Assembly: GCA_031278575.1 (NCBI GenBank)
Contig: JAITKD010000014.1
Location: 1-5,048, forward strand
Length of the DNA stretch: 5,048 nucleotides
Reading direction: 5' to 3'
From: Spirochaetaceae bacterium
GTDB lineage: Bacteria > Spirochaetota > Spirochaetia > Treponematales > Breznakiellaceae
The position numbers were made by a program, and so were the translations under genes. Position 1 is the stretch's first letter; each line of letters starts with the position of its first letter. A model generated the notes under the pieces. The model was not told the origin of the DNA, ran no database searches, and worked only from the letters and a program-made list of their open reading frames with translations. Positions 1 through 4,964 of this stretch are shown here, piece after piece.

Positions 1-102
1 GCGCAAGGGATAGAAGCGGAATAAACAGGGACCGGCGGCGCCGGTCCCTGTTTATTGGAGCGGATAGCCCGGTTTCCGGCGCAAAGCGCCGGAAATGCGC
101 CC
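1..102 (+). repeat. Compound palindromic intergenic repeat, copy 1
   Basis: This stretch shares a skeleton with 2113-2187. Both begin GCGCAAGGGAT (1-11 here, 2113-2123 there), pass through a GGAGCGGA block (57-64 here), and end with AGCCCGG, a 10-bp hairpin and TGCGCCC (66-102 here). The 3' hairpin has arms TTTCCGGCGC (73-82) and GCGCCGGAAA (86-95) with an AAA loop. It is identical in copy 2 except for a TT loop. Between the two skeleton halves copy 1 carries a separate long palindrome (20-56) that copy 2 lacks. The copy may begin before the window. Two same-strand copies at non-coding sites indicate a dispersed, REP-like element. No transposase is visible, and I cannot name the family. Confidence 0.7.
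20..56. terminator. Long perfect palindrome, possible bidirectional terminator
   Basis: Bases 20-37 and 39-56 are perfect inverse complements around a single central G, so about 16 pairs can form with a small loop. The GC core runs GGGACCGGC to GCCGGTCCC. It is flanked by an A-rich left end (AATAAACA) and a T-rich right end (TGTTTATT), which gives a weak U-tail on either strand. It could stop transcription from a gene left of the window and shield the downstream promoter. The U-tract is interrupted, so it may instead be only a structural module of the surrounding repeat. Confidence 0.5.
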
Positions 103-157
103 AAAAAAAGGGAACAAAAATTTCTATGCGGTTATCCTGCCCGGGCGGACTATTCCC

Positions 158-187
158 TTGACAGGTTCCGTATCCCCGTGTTATGGT
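158..187 (+). promoter_or_regulatory. Predicted sigma-70 promoter of the permease leader
   Basis: A perfect TTGACA at 158-163 is followed after 18 bp by TATGGT (182-187), which matches TATAAT at four of six positions. TTATGG at 181-186 gives a 17-bp spacer as an alternative. The expected start point is near 194, exactly where the 5' strand of the predicted riboswitch P1 helix begins. That agreement supports the call. Confidence 0.6.
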
Positions 188-190
188 TTT

Positions 191-332
191 TATGAAAGGG
201 GAGTAGTTACACGCGCGGCGGCCAACAACCGGTATCTTTTAAAAGCCGATAGGGTTTTTATAGTGCCTGGCACCGCGGCTCCGTAAAGGCCGTACCGAAG
301 GATCCTTTACCGGAGATACAAGACCTTTCGCA
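191..332 (+). promoter_or_regulatory. yybP-ykoY manganese riboswitch aptamer
   Basis: The RNA starts with AAAGGGGAGUAG (195-206), the signature 5' strand of the yybP-ykoY class, and ends with ACAAGACCUUU (318-328), the matching 3' strand. P1 pairs GAAAGG (194-199) with CCUUUC (324-329). P3 reads AGCCG (244-248) with CGGCU (276-280). It encloses an internal loop and a second stem, GUGC with GCAC (263-266 and 270-273), followed by the CACCG expected on the 3' side of the conserved L3 loop. P4 pairs 279-289 with 304-315, with one bulged G. P2 lies somewhere in 207-243 and I could not draw it cleanly. In this class Mn2+ bridges loops L1 and L3 and stabilises P1. The switch sits in the permease leader, upstream of a terminator that uses its P1 strand. 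No Rfam search was run; a covariance-model hit to RF00080 would settle the call. Confidence 0.88.
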
Positions 333-377
333 TAGGGTGTTCCGTTTATCGGGATCTTATGCGAAGGGTCTTTTTTT
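321..377 (+). terminator. Riboswitch-controlled intrinsic terminator (expression platform)
   Basis: AGACCTTTCGCATA (321-334) pairs with TATGCGAAGGGTCT (358-371) over 14 bp with one G-U wobble. The 3' arm runs directly into seven T residues (371-377). The 23-nt apical region can form a further 5-bp stem (340-344 with 350-354, loop UUUAU). The 5' arm of the terminator contains the 3' strand of aptamer P1 (324-329), so P1 and the terminator cannot form together. Metal binding should hold P1 and let polymerase read on into the permease gene; without metal, transcription should stop. The terminator lies inside the leader, about 30 nt before the ribosome binding site, so it is regulatory and does not end a gene. 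Confidence 0.87.
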
Positions 378-407
378 ATAGGTGAATTTCCCTTTCGTAA
401 AAAATTC

Positions 408-413
408 AAGGAG
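408..413 (+). promoter_or_regulatory. Ribosome binding site fixing the permease GTG start
   Basis: AAGGAG at 408-413 lies 6 nt before a GTG at 420. No in-frame ATG is near: the next in-frame Met is residue 14, which would remove most of the first membrane segment. The GTG start is therefore well supported. Confidence 0.85.
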
Positions 414-419
414 TTCCCC

Positions 420-1700
420 GTGTCAATAAAATGGATAGTCCTCGTCCTGGCGGTCCTTATGTATACCCTGATCGTGATCTTTCCGGATAAAAAATCCTTT
501 AGTTCCCTGGGGGCCGCCATAGTGATGATCCTCCTCGGCGCGGTCAGCCCCCAGGAAGCCCTGACGGAACTGGTGAACTGGAATGTGCTGCTGATCTTTG
601 TGGGAAGCCTCGTGATTGCGGAGCTTTTTATCTATTCCCGGGTCCCCGCGGTGATTGCCGATTCCATAGTAACCCATTCCCCCAATGTGGGCCTCGCGGT
701 GGTGGCGATCCTCATCATGACCGGCCTTATCTCCGCCTTTGTGGAAAACGTGGCCACCGTCCTGGTGATGGCCCCCATCGCCCTGGCCTTATGTACCAAA
801 TTGAAAATGGACCCCACCTACTTTATGGTGGGCCTCGCGGTGATGGCAAACCTCCAGGGGACCGCCACCCTGGTGGGGGATCCCCCTTCGATGATCTTCG
901 CGGACCACGCCGGTTATAGTTTTAATGATTTTTTTATTTACCAGGGGAAACTTTCAATCTTTTTTGTGGTTCAGGCCGGTATGGCGGCGGGGGCCGTTTT
1001 TTTCTACGCCTTTTTTGTCAAATCCGGGAAACAAAAAATCGATATAGAACAGGAAACCGTTCTTACCATGGTGCCCACGGCGCTTCTCATCCTGATGATT
1101 GGGGGATTGGCCCTGGCGTCCTTTGTTTACGGGGGGATATCCCTGTTTTCCGGGCTCCTGGTTATGGGCCTGGGCTTGGCGGGCATTATCTGGTATAAGT
1201 GGATCCGGGGGGAACCCAACGAAAAAATATGGGCCCTGGTAAAGGGGCTGGATTGGGATACGGTACTGTTCCTCACCGGTATCTTTGTGGTGGTCGGGGC
1301 GGTGGCGGCGGTGGGGCTGCTGGACGAGTTTGCGGCCTTTCTCTCCCGGCTCGTGGGGGACCGGGTGTTTCTGGGCTTCTTCCTGATCGTGGGGGTTTCC
1401 ACCCTTATTTCGGGTTTTGTGGACAACGTCCCCTATATCGTGGCGATGCTTCCGGTGGCGTCAACCCTGGCCGCGGACCTCTCCCTTAAACCGGAACTCT
1501 ATATGTTCGCCCTGCTCATCGGTTCCTGTATGGGGGGTAACCTGACCCCCTTCGGCGCCTCGGCCAATGTGGTTTCCGTGGGGCTTCTTAGAAAACAGGG
1601 GGTCAGGATGAACTTTGGCCAATGGCTCAGGATCGGGCTTCCCTTTACCCTGGTTACTACCGGGGTGTCCGCGGCCTTTATCTGGCTGATCTGGAGTTAG
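420..1700 (+). CDS. ArsB/NhaD-like (ion transporter superfamily) permease under Mn riboswitch control
   Basis: This is a 426-residue, almost wholly hydrophobic inner-membrane protein with about 10-12 predicted membrane segments. It has the duplicated architecture of the ion transporter (IT) superfamily, which includes ArsB, NhaD, SLC13/DASS and the P-protein. The first half carries FVENVATVLVMAP (107-119) and GTATLVGDPPSMI (147-159). The second half repeats these as FVDNVPYIVAMLP (333-345) and GGNLTPFGASANVV (372-385). Such paired Asn/Pro/Gly-rich segments form the re-entrant substrate-binding hairpins in known members. The length is normal for the family and neither end is truncated. The substrate cannot be read from the sequence: relatives move arsenite/antimonite, Na+/H+ or dicarboxylates. 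The leader holds a yybP-ykoY riboswitch and a regulated terminator, so expression should rise with Mn2+, and export of manganese or a coupled ion is the best inference. No arsenic genes (arsR, arsC) lie alongside. The gene ends 2 bp from the oppositely oriented HIT gene. Confidence 0.95.
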   Translation: MSIKWIVLVLAVLMYTLIVIFPDKKSFSSLGAAIVMILLGAVSPQEALTELVNWNVLLIFVGSLVIAELFIYSRVPAVIADSIVTHSPNVGLAVVAILIMTGLISAFVENVATVLVMAPIALALCTKLKMDPTYFMVGLAVMANLQGTATLVGDPPSMIFADHAGYSFNDFFIYQGKLSIFFVVQAGMAAGAVFFYAFFVKSGKQKIDIEQETVLTMVPTALLILMIGGLALASFVYGGISLFSGLLVMGLGLAGIIWYKWIRGEPNEKIWALVKGLDWDTVLFLTGIFVVVGAVAAVGLLDEFAAFLSRLVGDRVFLGFFLIVGVSTLISGFVDNVPYIVAMLPVASTLAADLSLKPELYMFALLIGSCMGGNLTPFGASANVVSVGLLRKQGVRMNFGQWLRIGLPFTLVTTGVSAAFIWLIWS

Positions 1701-1702
1701 CC

Positions 1703-2047
1703 TCAACCCGGAGGCCAGGTGAGGAAACGGCCCCCCAGGACGTGGATGTGGAGGTGGTCCACGGTTTGTCCCCCGTTGGTTTTACAGTTGATCACAAACC
1801 GGGCCCCTTCTTCGGCGCAGCCCTGTTCCTTGGCCAGTTCCTGGGCCTTGTTCAACAGCCTGCCGGCCAGGACGCTATCCTCCGGCTCCAGTTCCATGAT
1901 GTTCCGGATGTGTTTCTTGGGGATCAGGAGGAAATGAACCGGCGCCTGGGGGGTGATGTCGTGGAAGGCCAGGAATTCATCATCCTCGTAGATCTTCCTG
2001 CTCGGGATCTCCCCCGCGATGATCTTGCAAAATATACAATCAGTCAT
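1703..2047 (-). CDS. HIT-family (HINT-type) nucleotide-binding hydrolase
   Basis: This is a complete 114-residue histidine-triad protein of usual length for bacterial HINT proteins. The triad H98-L-H100-I-H102-V-L is followed by GGR and the C-terminal WPPG (111-114) typical of the HINT branch. By analogy with HINT1, H100 is the nucleophile that forms a covalent nucleotidyl intermediate when hydrolysing purine-nucleoside phosphoramidates or similar AMP conjugates. The N-terminal half has the usual CIFCKIIAGEIPS start and the DITPQAPVH stretch (30-38). C4 and C7, with H46 and H98, match the zinc site described in some bacterial HIT proteins; I infer zinc here. The protein is cytosolic. Its physiological substrate is generally unknown and the neighbours do not reveal it. 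It has its own promoter, seemingly without a Shine-Dalgarno sequence, and its stop lies 2 bp from the permease stop, so no dedicated terminator separates the two genes. Confidence 0.97.
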   Translation of the reverse strand: MTDCIFCKIIAGEIPSRKIYEDDEFLAFHDITPQAPVHFLLIPKKHIRNIMELEPEDSVLAGRLLNKAQELAKEQGCAEEGARFVINCKTNGGQTVDHLHIHVLGGRFLTWPPG

Positions 2048-2055
2048 AATGGGTT

Positions 2056-2084
2056 ATTATACCACGGGAAGGGGATATAGGGAA
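2056..2084 (-). promoter_or_regulatory. Predicted promoter of the HIT gene, possibly leaderless
   Basis: On the minus strand a perfect TATAAT occupies 2061-2056, with a weak -35 (TTCCCT, 2084-2079) 17 bp upstream. The expected start point, about 2049-2050, is only 2-3 nt before the ATG at 2047. No Shine-Dalgarno-like purine run precedes that ATG. A second candidate -10, TATAAG at 2094-2089, would give a leader of about 35 nt, also without a Shine-Dalgarno sequence. Confidence 0.55.
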
Positions 2085-2112
2085 CCGGCTTATAATTGCC
2101 GAAAAAGCTGCC

Positions 2113-2188
2113 GCGCAAGGGATTGGAGGGGCGCGGAGCGGAGCCCCGGAAAGCCCGGTTTCCGGCGCTTGCGCCGGAAATGCGCCCC
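2113..2188 (+). repeat. Compound palindromic intergenic repeat, copy 2
   Basis: This is the second copy of the element at 1-102, on the same strand. GCGCAAGGGAT (2113-2123) is identical, and the 3' module 2152-2187 matches 66-102 except for the hairpin loop (TT instead of AAA). The hairpin arms are 2159-2168 and 2171-2180. In place of the long palindrome of copy 1 it has a short GC-rich segment in which GGGGC (2128-2132) can pair with GCCCC (2143-2147). Alternatively GGGGCGC (2128-2134) can pair with GCGCCCC (2182-2188) and close the whole element. It sits between two divergent promoters, where no terminator is needed, so a purely terminator role is unlikely. Confidence 0.7.
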
Positions 2189-2190
2189 TA

Positions 2191-2212
2191 TTACCGGGAA
2201 AAATCCTGGTAA
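2191..2212. repeat. Small inverted repeat beside repeat copy 2
   Basis: TTACCGGGA (2191-2199) pairs with TCCTGGTAA (2204-2212) over 9 bp with one G-U wobble around a 4-nt loop. Neither strand has a following T-run, so it is not an intrinsic terminator. It abuts the compound repeat and may be part of it, or it may be an operator upstream of the promoter at 2245-2273. No counterpart was seen next to copy 1. Confidence 0.4.
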
Positions 2213-2244
2213 AGGTAAAACTGCTGTCGCACACCGATCGGATC

Positions 2245-2273
2245 TTGAACCGGGGATTCAGGAATTGTATAAT
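2245..2273 (+). promoter_or_regulatory. Predicted sigma-70 promoter of the oxidoreductase gene
   Basis: TTGAAC (2245-2250, four of six matches to TTGACA) is followed by an optimal 17-bp spacer and a perfect TATAAT (2268-2273). Transcription should start near 2280, giving a leader of about 77 nt before the ATG at 2357. It is the best promoter-like sequence in the gap between the divergent genes. Confidence 0.68.
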
Positions 2274-2298
2274 AACTTCGGGTTCTGAACAACAACCG

Positions 2299-2320
2299 CC
2301 GGGTTACGGCCAAAACCCGG
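2299..2320 (+). promoter_or_regulatory. Hairpin in the oxidoreductase mRNA leader
   Basis: CCGGGTT (2299-2305) pairs with AACCCGG (2314-2320) around an 8-nt loop, 22 nt before the ribosome binding site. The same 3' arm could instead pair with CGGGTT at 2279-2284, at the very 5' end of the predicted transcript, so two alternative folds exist. No T-run follows, and no known riboswitch class was recognised in this 77-nt leader. A regulatory role is only a possibility. Confidence 0.35.
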
Positions 2321-2342
2321 AGGGTGAAACGGTCAATTTTAA

Positions 2343-2348
2343 GGGAGG
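2343..2348 (+). promoter_or_regulatory. Ribosome binding site fixing the oxidoreductase start
   Basis: GGGAGG at 2343-2348 lies 8 nt before the ATG at 2357. The upstream in-frame GTG at 2324 has a purine run that abuts it with no spacing, and it would add 11 residues ahead of the Rossmann fold. The ATG at 2357 is preferred. Confidence 0.88.
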
Positions 2349-2356
2349 ATGCCGGT

Positions 2357-3445
2357 ATGGAAAAAATAAAAATCGGAATTGTGGGGGCCGGCGGGATGGC
2401 CTCGTATCATTATAAGGGCTTTATCAAGGCCGGCGCCGAGGTAACGGCCGTTGCGGATATGGATCAAACCCGGGTACGGGCCTTTGCGGCGGCCAATAAT
2501 ATAGAAAAGGTCTATACCGGCCTGGGGGAGATGCTGGATGCCCAGCCCGAATTGGACGGGGTTTCCATTATCACCCCAAACAAATTCCACCGGCCCCTGA
2601 CCGTGGAAGCCCTGGAAAGGGGGAAACACGTCTACTGCGAAAAGCCCCCGGCCCTGAACGCCGCGGAGATGCGGGAGATGCTTGACGCCTCAAAAAAAGC
2701 GGGGAAACGGCTCATGTTTGATTTTAACAACCGGGCCCGCCCGGAATCCCAGGCCATGATCCGGTATATTCGGGACGGCAGGGCGGGGACCATCAATTCC
2801 GCCCAGGCCAGTTGGATCCGCCGGGCGGGGATCCCCGGCTTTGGGGGCTGGTTCACCACCAAGGCCCTTTCCGGCGGCGGCCCGGTGATAGACCTGCCCC
2901 ATATGCTGGATCTGGCCCTGTACTTTATGGGGTTCCCCGAGCCGGAGTATCTCCTGGCGGCGGCCTATTACGATTTTATGGACAACCGGGCTTTTAAGGG
3001 CCCCTGGGGCATCCCCGACACGGCCAAGGGCATTACCGACGTGGAGTCCTCCTGTCATGGGATGCTCACCTTTAAGACCGGCCAGAGCCTTATGATCCGC
3101 AGTTCCTGGGCGGAAATGAACGAGCGGGAGGTGGTGTCCGTCACCTTCCAGGGCGCCAAAGCCGGGGGCAAGCTGGAGCGGCTTTTTGGCATTGACGGCC
3201 TGGATGAAACCAGTATCGATACCTGCCGGCTTTTTACCGAAGCCTATGGAAATCAGGTTGATCTGGACATCAAGACCGAAAAGGACGAATCCATGGGCCG
3301 GATCGGGAACGCGATGAATTTTATCGACGCCATCCGCGGCGCCGCCGAACCCTACAACACCCCCGAGGAAGCCCTGATCCTGATGCGGATCGTGGACGCC
3401 CTCTACGAATCGGCGGCTACCCGGAAACCGGTAGCGATCCGCTAA
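2357..3445 (+). CDS. Gfo/Idh/MocA-family NAD(P)-dependent oxidoreductase
   Basis: This is a complete 362-residue cytosolic protein, normal length for the family. The N-terminal Rossmann domain (about 1-120) opens with IGIVGAGGMA (6-15). An Asp ends the second strand (D34 in AVAD), which favours NAD(H) over NADP(H). The family EKP motif is at 95-97, with K96 the usual catalytic or cofactor-orienting Lys. The C-terminal alpha/beta domain (about 121-362) has GGG (173-175) and then D179, H182 and D185, the region holding the catalytic Asp/His. Members oxidise or reduce sugar, inositol or related polyol carbons. The exact substrate cannot be predicted, and no sugar kinase, isomerase or transporter gene lies beside it. 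The Asp-to-His spacing is one residue shorter than in the common D-x-G-x-H form. The gene has its own promoter, and its last 29 bp overlap the 3' end of icd on the other strand. Confidence 0.95.
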   Translation: MEKIKIGIVGAGGMASYHYKGFIKAGAEVTAVADMDQTRVRAFAAANNIEKVYTGLGEMLDAQPELDGVSIITPNKFHRPLTVEALERGKHVYCEKPPALNAAEMREMLDASKKAGKRLMFDFNNRARPESQAMIRYIRDGRAGTINSAQASWIRRAGIPGFGGWFTTKALSGGGPVIDLPHMLDLALYFMGFPEPEYLLAAAYYDFMDNRAFKGPWGIPDTAKGITDVESSCHGMLTFKTGQSLMIRSSWAEMNEREVVSVTFQGAKAGGKLERLFGIDGLDETSIDTCRLFTEAYGNQVDLDIKTEKDESMGRIGNAMNFIDAIRGAAEPYNTPEEALILMRIVDALYESAATRKPVAIR

Positions 3446-4643
3446 GGAGCCGTTGGGCGACCGCGTCGGTAAATTCCCAGGAATCCAGGCCCCGGACGGG
3501 GGCCGGGGAAGCGAGGCGGGCTAAATCCCCGGTCATATCCCCCTCCTCAATGGTCCTGAGGGTGGCCGCTTCCAGGTTTTTGGCAAAGGCCCCCAGGTCC
3601 GGGGTGTCATCCAACTCCGCCCGTTTCGCCAGGGCCCCGGTCCAGGCGAAGATCAGGGCCGCCGGGTTGGTGCTGGTCCGTTCCCCCTTTTGCCAGCGGT
3701 AGTAGTGTTGCTGCACCGTACCGTGGGCGGCCTCGTACTCCACGGCCCCGGAAGGGGAAACCAGGACGCTGGTCATCATCGCCAGGCTCCCGGATGCGCT
3801 GGCTACCATGTCGCTCATCACGTCCCCGTCGTAGTTTTTACAGGCCCACAGGAAACCCCCTTCCCCTTTAACCACCCGGGCCACGGCGTCGTCGATAAGA
3901 GTATAAAAATAACTCACCCCCGCGGCGGCGCACGTTTCTTTGAATTCGGTTTCGTAGACCTGGTTGAAAAGCTCCTTAAAGCGACCGTCGTAGATTTTGG
4001 AAATCGTATCCTTGGCGGCAAACCAAACCGGGAGTTTTTCGTCCAGGGCGTAAAGAAAACAGGACCGGGCGAAATTTTTGATCGATTCGTCCAGGTTGTG
4101 CATACCCTGGACGACCCCCGGCCCCGCCATATCCGCCACGAGCTGCCGCCGCTCCCCGCCCTCCCGGGGGGTATAGACCAGTTCCACCCGGCCCGGCCCG
4201 GGGATGGCCATTTCGGCGTTTTTATACACATCCCCGTAGGCGTGACGGCCGATCACGATGGGCTTTTTCCAGGTCGAGACCGAAGGGGTAATGCCCGCAA
4301 CGGTGATGGGTTTTCGGAACACCGTGCCGTCCAGGATGGCCCTGATGGTGGCGTTGGGGCTGGGGTGGAGGCTTTTCAGGTTATATTCGGCCTTTCGCGC
4401 GGTGTTGCCGGTGATGGTGGCGCATTTCACCCCCACTCCCACGCGCGCTATGGCCCGGGCGGCTTCGGCGGTAACCGCGTCGCCGGTGGCGTCCCGGTTT
4501 AAAAGCCCCAAGTCGTAATACTCGGTTTTGAGGTCCACGAAGGGGAGGAGAAGCCGCTCCTTAACCAACGCCCACAACACCCGGGTCATCTCGTCCCCGT
4601 CAAGCTCGACCACCGGATTTTTCATCCCCATCTTTGCCGCCAT
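3417..4643 (-). CDS. icd: Isocitrate dehydrogenase, IDH1-like homodimeric type
   Basis: This is a 408-residue enzyme of the eukaryote-type (type II) homodimeric family, which converts isocitrate to 2-oxoglutarate and CO2 with NAD(P)+ in the cytosol. Aligned by eye to human IDH1, the substrate residues are all present: T76, S95 and N97 in SPN, R101, R110, R133 in IGRHAYGD, Y140 and K211. The metal-binding Asp residues D251, D274 and D278 are also present, the latter two in YDGDVMSD. The cofactor loop reads HGTVQQH (307-313), so the Arg that grips the 2'-phosphate of NADP in IDH1 (R314) is Q312 here, while the following His (H313) and K259 are kept. NADP, NAD or dual use are all possible. The start at 4643 is chosen for its GGAGG Shine-Dalgarno sequence and normal N-terminus; the upstream in-frame ATG (4769) would add 42 unfamily-like residues. 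The gene stands alone and overlaps the oxidoreductase tail to tail by 29 bp. No other TCA-cycle gene is in view. Confidence 0.96.
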   Translation of the reverse strand: MAAKMGMKNPVVELDGDEMTRVLWALVKERLLLPFVDLKTEYYDLGLLNRDATGDAVTAEAARAIARVGVGVKCATITGNTARKAEYNLKSLHPSPNATIRAILDGTVFRKPITVAGITPSVSTWKKPIVIGRHAYGDVYKNAEMAIPGPGRVELVYTPREGGERRQLVADMAGPGVVQGMHNLDESIKNFARSCFLYALDEKLPVWFAAKDTISKIYDGRFKELFNQVYETEFKETCAAAGVSYFYTLIDDAVARVVKGEGGFLWACKNYDGDVMSDMVASASGSLAMMTSVLVSPSGAVEYEAAHGTVQQHYYRWQKGERTSTNPAALIFAWTGALAKRAELDDTPDLGAFAKNLEAATLRTIEEGDMTGDLARLASPAPVRGLDSWEFTDAVAQRLLSGSLPVSG

Positions 4644-4648
4644 CACAA

Positions 4649-4655
4649 CCTCCGC
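4649..4655 (-). promoter_or_regulatory. Ribosome binding site fixing the icd start
   Basis: On the minus strand GCGGAGG (4655-4649) lies 5 nt before the ATG at 4643. It supports this start over the long in-frame extension to 4769, which lacks a comparable site. Two more in-frame ATGs follow (codons 5 and 7) but are less well spaced. Confidence 0.87.
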
Positions 4656-4951
4656 ATAATTCCCCCGCCCCCTGGCGGAGCCGGTTCCAAACCCCGGTCG
4701 GCGCGGAAACTTCGCTTCCGGTGGAACTGCTTTTGGGAAAAGGGTGCCATTTTCGTTGGCCTTTGACAAGGGGTCAGGCGTCTAAACGTGACCCGCAATT
4801 CAGGTTTTACCGGTTTTAGGACAGACCTTTCCCCTGGGCGTTTTCGGTTTGGGGTAGGAAAGAAGGTTGATACGGAACCCAGGGCGGATTAGCGCCGCTT
4901 ATCCGGGGGTGGGGCGGGAAAAAGCGGTTTGGATCGCCGTTTCCCCATATT

Positions 4952-4964
4952 GGGGTCTGACCCC
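4952..4964. repeat. Perfect 13-bp palindrome GGGGTC-T-GACCCC
   Basis: The two 6-bp arms are perfect inverse complements around one T. They are preceded by an imperfect CCCC-ATATT-GGGG palindrome (4943-4955) that shares the GGGG, and followed by GGGGG. It may be an operator or the foot of a mobile or REP-type element. No transposase is visible in the window. Confidence 0.4.

Noticed and set aside
95..286. Short plus-strand ORF of 63 codons
   Set aside because: Its start lies in the repeat hairpin, and it runs through the predicted promoter and the riboswitch aptamer. It has no ribosome binding site and no recognisable protein features.
191..332. Fluoride riboswitch, considered because a permease follows
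   Set aside because: The leader lacks the fluoride aptamer's conserved pseudoknot sequences, while both yybP-ykoY signature strands are present.
239..520. Minus-strand ORF of 93 codons across the riboswitch and the permease start
   Set aside because: It is antisense to the aptamer, the terminator and the first codons of a well-supported gene, and its composition is not protein-like.
1622..2080. Plus-strand ORF of 152 codons antisense to the HIT gene
   Set aside because: It runs out of the permease 3' end and across the complete HIT gene on the opposite strand. It is a mirror of that gene with no features of its own.
2091..2096. Plus-strand TATAAT
   Set aside because: No -35-like hexamer lies 16-18 bp upstream, and a much better promoter is found at 2245-2273.
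2324..2356. GTG start 11 codons upstream for the oxidoreductase
   Set aside because: The purine run abuts the GTG with no spacing, while the ATG at 2357 has an ideal site and begins the Rossmann strand as expected.
3690..4502. Plus-strand ORF of 270 codons antisense to icd
   Set aside because: It is a long shadow frame in GC-rich DNA. Its translation is rich in Gly, His, Val and Phe, with no domain, while the opposite strand encodes a textbook isocitrate dehydrogenase.
4675..4695. Possible sigma-54 site upstream of icd on the minus strand (GG and GC 10 bp apart)
   Set aside because: Only the dinucleotide spacing matches. The surrounding bases fit the -24/-12 consensus poorly.
4644..4769. 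42-codon N-terminal extension of icd
   Set aside because: The added residues do not match the family, and the ATG at 4769 has no good ribosome binding site. The ATG at 4643 has GGAGG at the right distance and gives the usual length.
4763..4786. Perfect plus-strand TTGACA with TCTAAA downstream
   Set aside because: The spacing is only 12 bp, no -10 lies at 16-18 bp, and no plus-strand gene follows.
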